Shown here piece after piece: positions 57,136 through 64,000 of a DNA stretch of 64,000 bases. The position numbers were made by a program, and so were the translations under genes. The stretch is from Thalassotalea sp. PS06. Its GTDB lineage: Bacteria; Pseudomonadota; Gammaproteobacteria; Enterobacterales; Alteromonadaceae. The notes under the pieces were generated by a model, which was not told the origin of the DNA, searched no databases, and worked only from the letters and a program-made list of their open reading frames with translations. Position 1 is the first letter of the stretch. Each line of letters starts with the position of its first letter. The DNA is taken from assembly GCF_007197775.1 (NCBI RefSeq), contig NZ_CP041638.1, positions 2,728,001 through 2,792,000 on the forward strand. Direction: 5' to 3'.

Positions 57136-57804
57136 GTGCTAACCCCAGAAACCGAACGCCAATTGCTGCAAACCGCTCAAAACTTATCCGGGCTAACACT
57201 TGGCGAGTTAGCGATGCAGTTGCAGGTGCGAGTGCCGGATAACCTTAACAAAGAGAAAGGCTGGATTGGCTTGTTATTGGAGAAAGCTCTTGGTGCCAGT
57301 GCCGGTTCAAAACCATTACCGGATTTTCCTGAACTCGGCATTGAACTAAAAACCCTACCCATTAATCGTCAGGCGAAAGTGCTGGAAACAACCTTTGTCA
57401 GTGTCGCGCCGCTCACTGGCTTAACCGGTGTCACCTGGCAAACCAGTCATGTGAAAAAGAAAATGGCGAAAGTGTTGTGGGTACCGATTATTTCAGAACG
57501 CCAGCTTCCCGTTGGTGAGCGGGTTATCTGCACGCCATTTTTATGGCAGCCAAATCCACAGGAAGAAGCACTGATGCAAGCCGACTGGCAGGAATTGACG
57601 GATATGATAGTGCTGGGTGAGGTGGAAAAAATCAATGGCACTTATGGTCAAGTGTTACAACTCAGACCAAAAGCGGCTAACAGCAAGGCAAAAACCAAAG
57701 CGTTCGATAAAAACGGCCGTCCTTTTCAGACGCTTCCCCGAGGGTTTTATTTAAAAACCGCTTTTACCCAACAACTCCTGAACCACCATTTGCGAATAAA
57801 TTAA
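57136..57804 (+). CDS. mutH: DNA mismatch repair endonuclease MutH
   Basis: Nicks the unmethylated strand at hemimethylated GATC during mismatch repair. 222 residues from a GTG start at 57136 (MLTPETERQLLQTAQNLSG); SD support is weak. The catalytic triad is D63, E70 and K72 in DFPELGIELKT, and VAPLTGLTGVTWQTSHVKKK and LQLRPKAANSKAKT are conserved. Its presence predicts Dam methylation in this organism. It is divergent from rppH, as in E. coli. Confidence 0.95.
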   Translation: MLTPETERQLLQTAQNLSGLTLGELAMQLQVRVPDNLNKEKGWIGLLLEKALGASAGSKPLPDFPELGIELKTLPINRQAKVLETTFVSVAPLTGLTGVTWQTSHVKKKMAKVLWVPIISERQLPVGERVICTPFLWQPNPQEEALMQADWQELTDMIVLGEVEKINGTYGQVLQLRPKAANSKAKTKAFDKNGRPFQTLPRGFYLKTAFTQQLLNHHLRIN

Positions 57805-57925
57805 CTAAGCGATGATATTCACACATCATCGCTTTTGAGGAGGGAGACTTCGTCGGTGGGAAGTTTGAAGTGGGAGGTGGAAGAAGATTCTGACACCATC
57901 AAAAAAGCTTGGAAGCTTTTTACCA

Positions 57926-57998
57926 CGTCATCTCCTTGAAAAAGGAGATCTCAAGCTTAGGCCGAGGCTTTGATTTCCAGTCGTAGCTGGAAATGACG
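57926..57998 (+). repeat. 73-bp CGTCAT...ATGACG element (copy 2)
   Basis: Identical over 73 bp to 58201-58273. Left hairpin CTCCTTGAAAAAGGAG, linker ATCTCAAGCTTAGGCCGAGG, right hairpin TTTCCAGTCGTAGCTGGAAA. It lies in the mutH to mutarotase spacer (57805-58447), which has no supported gene. Confidence 0.9.
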
Positions 57999-58057
57999 GG
58001 TTTATGATGCAATTTTCGGTTTTGGCCAAGGATGACCTATATGCCGAAAATGCACGA

Positions 58058-58125
58058 GGACATGGATGTGCGAAGGTAGAATAACGCACTAATACATGGA
58101 TGTATGTGGGTAGAATAACGCAGGA
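58058..58125 (+). repeat. Short direct repeat in the mutH downstream spacer
   Basis: ACATGGATGT followed by GGTAGAATAACGCA occurs twice, about 35 bp apart. The segments CGGTTTTGGCCA and CCTATATGCCGAA near 58013-58040 are shared with 50051-50085. Confidence 0.7.
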
Positions 58126-58200
58126 GCAGTTATCGAGGAGCAATTTTCGGTAGAAGAAAAGCTAAGTACCCATCGCCACAAAAAGAAAAACCTCTAACCA

Positions 58201-58273
58201 CGTCATCTCCTTGAAAAAGGAGATCTCAAGCTTAGGCCGAGGCTTTGATTTCCAGTCGTAGCTGGAAATGACG
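58201..58273 (+). repeat. 73-bp CGTCAT...ATGACG element (copy 3)
   Basis: Same sequence as copy 2, 275 bp away. It is followed by about 170 bp homologous to the spacer before rpsT, ending in a diverged double-hairpin repeat (58371-58426) and one array-type unit near 58435. Confidence 0.9.
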
Positions 58274-58447
58274 GTATTTAAAAGCGCGTGTACGTTGCAA
58301 GTGTCCAGCATCGCAGTGGAAAGAAGAACTGTCTTCCACCTCCCTCTTCCACCCTAGCTCTTGCTTTCTCTTGGCGCAATCTACGATTGCATGCTAGGAG
58401 CGATTTTATATCGTGCGCAAGAAGCTAGTTTACCAGCGTGCTAGTGG

Positions 58448-59338
58448 CTAAAGATTATAGACTTTAATTTCCTGACTCGCGGTAATTTCAGCGCCAGCGT
58501 CAAGAGCAAACCATTGCGTGTTTGCCGCTTCGAGACAAACAAATTCCTGTTCCCCGTGCTGATGAACATCAGCCATACCGGCAGCAGTCTCTGGCCCAGG
58601 GTTCCACAGCACCCATTGATTGGCATTACTTTTGTTAATCTCTATCGCCCTGCCCCAGCCCTTATCGATAAGCGTTGCCGATTTGCTGTTTTGATAAATA
58701 TTATCAACCGGCCCAAGACCGCTGGCCTGGCCTACCTGTTGACACTGCTTCAATCCTGACACCTTGTTTTCATAAGTACTGTCAGCAAGTGATGGAATGG
58801 TTACCAGCTCTGGGTCGCTCACAGCAAAATAACTGTGCAAAGCAAAGCTTAAATTTTGCGCCTCAGCCGATAAATTTTTCATTGTTAGTGCCTGACTAAA
58901 GGTATCGCTGAACTGCAGCGTCTGAATCAGTTGAAAGGTTCCCTGCCAGTTAGGATGTGTACTTTTACCAAGACTTAGCTGCACAACCACACCATCAGGA
59001 TTTAATTGTATATCGCCTAACTGCCAGTCACTATTGCGGGCAAAACCATGGCTGGTCTCGTTTACTAATGGACCAAACCATGGCCAGCAAATTGGAATAC
59101 CCCCGCGAATCGGACGAGACTGATCAAATGCACTTTTTTTGCTAAGCCAGAAAACTTCACGGTGACCATTGGGTTGCCAGGAGACGACCTGCCCACCGAA
59201 TAAGGAAACCTTGGCTTCACATAACTTGTGAGAAATGGTCAGATAGACTAACTTACCATTTATGACCTGTTGATGTACCGAACCCTGTTCAGATTCAGTG
59301 ATCAGTTCCTTGCCTTCAGCCACCAACTGTACACTCAT
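58448..59338 (-). CDS. D-hexose-6-phosphate mutarotase (YeaD family)
   Basis: Aldose 1-epimerase-like enzyme expected to interconvert anomers of glucose-6-phosphate. The 296 residues have FGGQVVSWQPNGHREVFWLS, the hallmark RPIRGGIPICWPWFG (about 76-90), and FALHSYFAVSDPE with the catalytic His. The C-terminal catalytic Glu region is EFVCLEAAN. The ATG is at 59338. It stands alone between the repeat island and the tad genes. Confidence 0.9.
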   Translation of the reverse strand: MSVQLVAEGKELITESEQGSVHQQVINGKLVYLTISHKLCEAKVSLFGGQVVSWQPNGHREVFWLSKKSAFDQSRPIRGGIPICWPWFGPLVNETSHGFARNSDWQLGDIQLNPDGVVVQLSLGKSTHPNWQGTFQLIQTLQFSDTFSQALTMKNLSAEAQNLSFALHSYFAVSDPELVTIPSLADSTYENKVSGLKQCQQVGQASGLGPVDNIYQNSKSATLIDKGWGRAIEINKSNANQWVLWNPGPETAAGMADVHQHGEQEFVCLEAANTQWFALDAGAEITASQEIKVYNL

Positions 59339-59473
59339 AATATTTCATCCCATCTTTAACAGAAACTATCTAACAATAACCGCAAGAGAGACGATAATTA
59401 CAAAATCTATAAAAAAAGCAATATTGGCTTATGATGTTACGTCATATTTCTGTTAAGAATTCGTATGCAACTT

Positions 59474-60562
59474 TCAGCGATATGTGCTGTTTACGCTCTC
59501 TTCGGTCTGTTGATTTCCCGCCGGAATATTTTCAGAGCCTAGTTTTCGAGACTGTTGCGCCTGCCATTGGTCGCGTTGCAGCATTTCCACCTGCTCCAGA
59601 TTTAAATTAGCCTTTTCGAAATAGGTAGGAGATAAGTTAATCGCCTTCCTTAAATAACGTTCTGCAAGTTGCAGGTTCGATTCCAACATCAAGAAATAAC
59701 CAAGATCATTGTAGGCATCATGTTCCGGCATAATATGTTTAAAGGTTTTGATCGCCCTTTCGTACTGCCCCTGGCGCGCATACACCAAGCCGAGGTTACT
59801 CCAGGCCCGTTTAAAGGTCGAATCAAAATTAATTGCCCGTTTAAAATAGCGCTCAGCCATTATCAGATCACCGGTTAAATAAAACGAGTAACCCAGATTA
59901 GAAAGATAAACCGCAGATTTAGGTTTGTATTGCAGCGCCAACTGATAATAGCTTCTCGCCTGAGGGTGGTTTTCCTGGATATCTTCGATAACGCCAGTAA
60001 CAACATAAGCCTCGATTGGTGACTTGTCATCCAGGGACTGATACACGGTTTTTAACTGTGTCTGAGGGTTGTGTTTGGCAGTCTCGGCCTGCTGTCGAAG
60101 TCGAATTTGATCCAAACTTATGGCCTTTTGCAAATGACGCTGAGCTTCCAGGTAATCCCGTTGCACCATAAATAAAACGCCCAGCGCCTTGTGCGCCCCT
60201 AAATGCTCGTTCTCAAACTGCAAGACTTTTAAATAAGCTTTCTCTGCAACTTCAAGATTTTGTAAACGACGGTGTATCTCACCAATCTGAAAATAGATAT
60301 CCGCATCTTGGCGATCGAACTCGAGTGCCTGAATGTAGTAATACAGGGCTCTTTCATAATCACGACCGCGTTTGGCTTCTTCAGCTCGCTCAATTGCCTG
60401 GCCTTTGGAGTTGACGTTAATGCCTTTATTGGCCTGAGACTCACCGGCAAACTCGCTGTTTGTAGATGGCTGTGGATTAGTGGTTTGCTGTTGCGTGGTC
60501 TCGCAGCCCGAAAGCAGGCCTATTACCACTAGCAATAGAATATAAAATCGTTGTATTTTCAT
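59474..60562 (-). CDS. tadD: TadD-like TPR lipoprotein of the Flp pilus locus
   Basis: 362 residues from the ATG at 60562. The lipoprotein signal MKIQRFYILLLVVIGLLSGC has its lipid Cys at 20; the frame extends upstream to 60655 but that part overlaps tadC and is not TadD-like. A Gln/Thr/Asn-rich linker is followed by at least six TPR repeats (YERALYYYIQALEFDRQDAD; AEKAYLKVLQFENEHLGAHK; AERYFKRAINFDSTFKRAWS; AERYLRKAINLSPTYFEKAN). In Tad systems TadD helps outer-membrane secretin assembly. It is 11 bp from tadC. Confidence 0.87.
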   Translation of the reverse strand: MKIQRFYILLLVVIGLLSGCETTQQQTTNPQPSTNSEFAGESQANKGINVNSKGQAIERAEEAKRGRDYERALYYYIQALEFDRQDADIYFQIGEIHRRLQNLEVAEKAYLKVLQFENEHLGAHKALGVLFMVQRDYLEAQRHLQKAISLDQIRLRQQAETAKHNPQTQLKTVYQSLDDKSPIEAYVVTGVIEDIQENHPQARSYYQLALQYKPKSAVYLSNLGYSFYLTGDLIMAERYFKRAINFDSTFKRAWSNLGLVYARQGQYERAIKTFKHIMPEHDAYNDLGYFLMLESNLQLAERYLRKAINLSPTYFEKANLNLEQVEMLQRDQWQAQQSRKLGSENIPAGNQQTEESVNSTYR

Positions 60563-60573
60563 TTTATTGATTC

Positions 60574-61539
60574 CTAAAACGCCACATCCCAAACCGACAT
60601 AACTTTTAAAATTGCTGGGCCAACGGCAACAATAAAAAACGCTGGCCAGATACAAAAAATCATTGGGAAAACCATCTTCACCGCCAGCTTAGCGGCTTTT
60701 TCTTCGGCTTCCTGAATGCGTTTATCGCGATATTCTTCGGCATAAATTCTCAAGGTACTGGCAATACCTGTACCCAGTTTTAAGCTTTGCACGATAACGG
60801 AATTTAGGCCGCGGATATCCTCAAGGCCGGTTCGTTCTGAAAATTCATGCAGAGCTTCTTGCAGCGAGTAACCGACCCGAACTTTGCTACAGACTAAATT
60901 CAGTTCGTGAGACAGCACCGGATGCGCGATTTTCAATTCGTTGCTGACCCGTTGAAAGGATTCCAATAACCCTAAACCTGATTCACAACAAACGACGAGT
61001 AAATCCAAAGCGTCTGGAAAATGCTTTCGTAAACTTTGCATTCGCTTATCGGCCAGGTAGGTGAGAATAATACCCGGTAGTAGGTATCCAATACCGACAA
61101 TCAGGGCAATGACATAAATTGACAGAATGAATGACAGGTCCGGGAATAACCTCAGGACTACTGTACAAAGAGCAATGCTGATGAGCAGCAACAACAACTT
61201 CAAAGCATTGTAGATTTTCAGCGCATTTTCAGAGTGGAAACCAGCATGAATCAGCAAGCGCTTGGCGTCGCTGTCTCCTACAAATGAGCTTTTGATAAAA
61301 GGGACTTTGTCTAATCCATGCTCCAGGGACTGATTAAAACCGCCACCTGTATTGGCACCGATTCCTTCACTTTGGATTTTCTTTAATTCCGCTTTTGCCG
61401 GAGAAAAAACACTGGATAACAAATAACTCACTGCCAATGCCAGGGTAATACCTGCTGCTGCAGCCAAACCGAGAACCACCCATTGCGACAATTGTGGATC
61501 CTGGGTAACGCTGTAAATCAAACTATTAATATATTCCAT
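60574..61539 (-). CDS. tadC: Tad pilus inner-membrane platform protein TadC
   Basis: 321 residues with a GspF-like domain (about 160-290) containing FPDALDLLVVCCESGLGLLE and TGIASTLRIYAEEYRDKRIQ, bounded by membrane helices at the N-terminus (about 17-42), the middle (110-155) and the end. TadB and TadC form the platform that the TadA ATPase drives. It starts nine bases after tadB. Confidence 0.93.
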   Translation of the reverse strand: MEYINSLIYSVTQDPQLSQWVVLGLAAAAGITLALAVSYLLSSVFSPAKAELKKIQSEGIGANTGGGFNQSLEHGLDKVPFIKSSFVGDSDAKRLLIHAGFHSENALKIYNALKLLLLLISIALCTVVLRLFPDLSFILSIYVIALIVGIGYLLPGIILTYLADKRMQSLRKHFPDALDLLVVCCESGLGLLESFQRVSNELKIAHPVLSHELNLVCSKVRVGYSLQEALHEFSERTGLEDIRGLNSVIVQSLKLGTGIASTLRIYAEEYRDKRIQEAEEKAAKLAVKMVFPMIFCIWPAFFIVAVGPAILKVMSVWDVAF

Positions 61540-61547
61540 GCCTCCTC

Positions 61548-62516
61548 CTATACATCCAGCTGTAATAATCTATTAATCCAGCCGATGCCGATAATCATCG
61601 CCAGAGCGCCCCACTTGAGTAGCGAGATCCCATCTTCAGTACTGATCAGCATTTTTAGATAGCTGGGCGTACTAATGTAAATAAAAGCAAACAACACAAA
61701 TGGCGTCAGTACCAAAATCCAGGCGGACATCCTGCCTTCAGCCGACAAGGTCCTGACCCGTCGCTTAAAGGTAAAACGCTGACGAATCACCCGAGCCAGG
61801 GTTTCCACTTTTTCCGCCAGATTACCACCGGTTTCTTTTTGGATACTGATAGCACTGGCAAAGGCCATCGCAGAGGTGATAGGTACCCGTTGCACAAACA
61901 GCAATAACGCCGTTTTAATATCGGTACCGTAATTGATTAATTGGAATAGATAGTTAAATTCTCTACGCAATTCACCATTGGTTTCATCACATACTAGCTT
62001 TAACGATTCAGAAAACGCATAACCGGCCTGTAATCCTCGTTTGAGAACATCTAAGGCCTCGGGAAACTCTTCTTCAATTTTTTCCAGACGTTTTTTAATA
62101 TCGCGATTTAGCTTGACGATAAACAACGAAAATATAATCAAAAAGGTAATAAGCACATACAGAATATCGCGGGTGAAGTACCACACCAAAGGCGTTACCG
62201 CGAGCGCCGAAAACAATGATAATAAGAAATATTGATGGCCGAGATACTTATAATTGGCAAGCTCCATTTTATAGGTCAGGTCCTTAATAAAACCCCAGCT
62301 TTCCATCGCTCGAAATACCGGTGGCAACTTATTAATTTTGTTGTCCAGCAACAGGTCTGAATGCTTGAATTCCTGATTACGGGCCATGTCTGCCAGGTGT
62401 TTACGCAGCTCTTTGGTTTTAGCTCGTTGTGGGTTGTAGACAGACACAAATAACGATTGCGATAAGAAAATCACCGTTACAAATATCAAAACCAGAAAAA
62501 TTAATTCGTTACTCAT
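61548..62516 (-). CDS. tadB: Tad pilus inner-membrane platform protein TadB
   Basis: 322 residues. Membrane helices lie near 5-25, 95-135 and at the C-terminus (265-315). The GspF-like domain has FPEALDVLKRGLQAGYAFSE and ETGGNLAEKVETLARVIRQR. It is paired with the homologous tadC downstream and tadA upstream, the usual order. Confidence 0.93.
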   Translation of the reverse strand: MSNELIFLVLIFVTVIFLSQSLFVSVYNPQRAKTKELRKHLADMARNQEFKHSDLLLDNKINKLPPVFRAMESWGFIKDLTYKMELANYKYLGHQYFLLSLFSALAVTPLVWYFTRDILYVLITFLIIFSLFIVKLNRDIKKRLEKIEEEFPEALDVLKRGLQAGYAFSESLKLVCDETNGELRREFNYLFQLINYGTDIKTALLLFVQRVPITSAMAFASAISIQKETGGNLAEKVETLARVIRQRFTFKRRVRTLSAEGRMSAWILVLTPFVLFAFIYISTPSYLKMLISTEDGISLLKWGALAMIIGIGWINRLLQLDV

Positions 62517-62540
62517 GGTGTTACCTCCTGTCGCGCTTTA

Positions 62541-63860
62541 TTAAAGTCGCGCCAGTTCAAAATCCGCCCCATAAATCGAGTTGGGAAGAATAATGCCCCG
62601 CGCCTGCAGGTGATGATTAAAGTTAGGGATCACACCTGTAGCTTTAAAGTCACCTAATACGTTTCCTTGTTCATCCCTGCCGCGACGCTCGAATTTAAAG
62701 ATTTCGGACATGGTAATAATATCCCCTTCCATGCCATTAATTTCCTGGACACTGGTGATACGACGTTTTCCATCTTCCTGACGCTGTAATTGAATAACCA
62801 CGTCAATCGCCGACGCAATTTGCGAGCGAATATTCACAACCGGCATATCAAAACCGGCCATACATACCATGTTCTCCATTCTCGATAAGGCATCGCGAGG
62901 GCTGTTGGCGTGCAAGGTAGTTAAACTTCCTTCGTGACCGGTATTCATCGCCGTCAGCATATCAATGGCTTCGCCACCACGAACCTCACCAACAACGATG
63001 CGATCAGGTCGCATCCGCAAGCTGTTGATCACCAGTTCACGCTGTTTGATTTCACCCTTGCCTTCAATATTGGCTACCCGAGTTTCCAGGCGCACCGTAT
63101 GGGGTTGTTGCAATTGCAATTCCGCAGAATCTTCTATGGTAATGATACGTTCATCCTCAGGGATATATCCGGAAAGAATATTCAGTAACGTGGTTTTGCC
63201 ACTGCCGGTACCACCGGAAATCAATACATTCATCTTGCCTTCGACAATGGCTTTGATGAAGGTGCCGATATCTTGATTCATGGTTTTATAATCTACTAAT
63301 TGTGCAGCGGTGAGCTTTTCCACGGTAAAACGACGGATCGACAAACAAGGACCATCGAGTGCCAGCGGCGGAATAATGGCATTAATACGCGAACCATCTT
63401 CGAGGCGAGCATCGACCATGGGACATGATTCATCAATGCGACGACCCACTCGAGAAACGATACGATCAATAATATTCAGTAAATGCTTATCATCATAAAA
63501 AGCCACCGGAACTCGCTCTAGCTTGCCCTGGCGTTCAATGTAAATATGATCATGATTATTCACTAAAATATCCGAAATTGATGGATCGGCAAGCAGAGTT
63601 TCCAGTGGCCCCAGGCCAAGAATCTCATCGATAATTAATTGCGTGATTTTTTCTCTGGCGTGAACGTTTAAGGGCCTGGGCACATCATTTAACAGGTTTT
63701 GACATAATTCCTTGATTTGCAGCACAGCCTGATTTTCTTCGAGAGTTTCCAGCACTGATAAATCAAGCATCTTGACGATTTTTCCGTAAATCTGTTGCTT
63801 GGTTTCAAGGTCCTGGGGATTTAATACCGCAAAATCATTACTCGGTTGCACTGGATTCAT
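62541..63860 (-). CDS. tadA: Tad pilus assembly ATPase TadA (CpaF)
   Basis: Hexameric secretion ATPase of the GspE/VirB11 superfamily that powers Flp pilin assembly. 439 residues. Walker A is GGTGSGKT (216-223), the Asp box is TIEDSAELQLQQPH, Walker B is DRIVVGEVRGGEAIDML, and the His box is GHEGSLTTLHANSPRDAL. The ATG at 63860 follows the upstream stop after three bases. Confidence 0.96.
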   Translation of the reverse strand: MNPVQPSNDFAVLNPQDLETKQQIYGKIVKMLDLSVLETLEENQAVLQIKELCQNLLNDVPRPLNVHAREKITQLIIDEILGLGPLETLLADPSISDILVNNHDHIYIERQGKLERVPVAFYDDKHLLNIIDRIVSRVGRRIDESCPMVDARLEDGSRINAIIPPLALDGPCLSIRRFTVEKLTAAQLVDYKTMNQDIGTFIKAIVEGKMNVLISGGTGSGKTTLLNILSGYIPEDERIITIEDSAELQLQQPHTVRLETRVANIEGKGEIKQRELVINSLRMRPDRIVVGEVRGGEAIDMLTAMNTGHEGSLTTLHANSPRDALSRMENMVCMAGFDMPVVNIRSQIASAIDVVIQLQRQEDGKRRITSVQEINGMEGDIITMSEIFKFERRGRDEQGNVLGDFKATGVIPNFNHHLQARGIILPNSIYGADFELARL

Positions 63861-63863
63861 AAC

Positions 63864-64000
63864 TTAACCTTTATATACCTTGTTAAACATTTTCGACCAA
63901 AAGCCCCGATCATGACCCTGCTCCGTGAGCTCCACACTGGACAGTTGATTTACCAGTTGAATTAAGTCTTCAACAATCCGACGACTGCCATCGACATTGA
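63864..64000 (-). CDS. C-terminal end of a Tad locus protein, possibly TadZ/CpaE
   Basis: The reverse strand is open from the window edge to a TAA at 63866-63864. The readable 44 residues include DGSRRIVEDLIQLVNQLSS and end FWSKMFNKVYKG. In Tad loci the gene before tadA is usually tadZ/cpaE, a MinD-like ATPase, and a basic aromatic tail fits its end. The visible part is too short to prove the family. Confidence 0.6.
   Translation of the reverse strand, partial: NVDGSRRIVEDLIQLVNQLSSVELTEQGHDRGFWSKMFNKVYKG

Noticed and set aside
57928..58143. 71-codon minus-strand frame in the mutH downstream spacer
   Set aside because: It is made of the 73-bp repeat and neighbouring repeats; no homology recognised.

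Overview
The window is a chromosomal segment of a free-living gammaproteobacterium. The best guess is a marine member of the Alteromonadales, near Colwelliaceae/Alteromonadaceae. This rests on gene order (rpoE-rseABC then lepA-lepB-rnc-era-recO; nadB divergent from rpoE; ribF-ileS-lspA-fkpB-ispH beside a minor-pilin locus; lgt-thyA near ptsP-rppH-mutH), on closest resemblance to E. coli/Shewanella-type proteins, and on the rrn operon layout. The genus cannot be fixed without a 16S comparison.

Layout. 1-8.2 kb (minus strand): recO (cut by the window edge), era, rnc, lepB, lepA, rseC, rseB, rseA and rpoE, with a roughly 600-bp island of short repeats between rseB and rseC and a good sigma-E type autoregulatory promoter before rpoE. 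8.4-13.4 kb: nadB, convergent ygfX-sdhE, then ygfZ, a SlyD-type FKBP isomerase and an unrecognised exported protein. 13.8-20.2 kb (minus): one complete rRNA operon (16S, tRNA-Ile, tRNA-Ala, 23S, 5S) with two promoters, boxA sites and processing stems. Its 23S gene carries two intervening sequences, in helix 25 and helix 45. 20.5-28.4 kb: DUF4124 protein, clpB, pgeF, rluD, bamD, glnB, a small Cys-rich lipoprotein and nadE, with two copies of a MITE-like repeat.

28.4-42.4 kb is the most unusual part: fourteen consecutive prepilin-like genes in three sets. Two sets are paralogous minor-pilin cassettes on the minus strand (fimT-pilW-pilX-pilV, one also ending in pilE). Their PilV-like proteins are about 680-690 residues and their PilX-like proteins about 410 residues, far larger than ordinary minor pilins. 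The third is an ordinary-sized set (pilV-pilW-pilX-pilE on plus, fimT convergent). No pilY1 is present. The large PilV proteins carry three diverged copies of a Cys-containing module behind a class III/type IV prepilin N-terminus, so they look like modular pilins that could present a functional domain at a pilus or pseudopilus tip.

42.4-57.8 kb holds housekeeping genes: ispH, fkpB, lspA, ileS, ribF, murJ, rpsT (UUG start), thyA, lgt, a TSUP permease, ptsP, rppH and mutH. Repeat-rich spacers lie before rpsT, before thyA and after mutH. 58.4-64 kb: a YeaD-type mutarotase and part of a Tad (Flp pilus) locus, tadD-tadC-tadB-tadA plus the end of a possible tadZ/cpaE gene that runs off the window. 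No phage, IS transposase or CRISPR array was seen. The mobile-like DNA consists of short non-coding repeat families shared among three or more loci.
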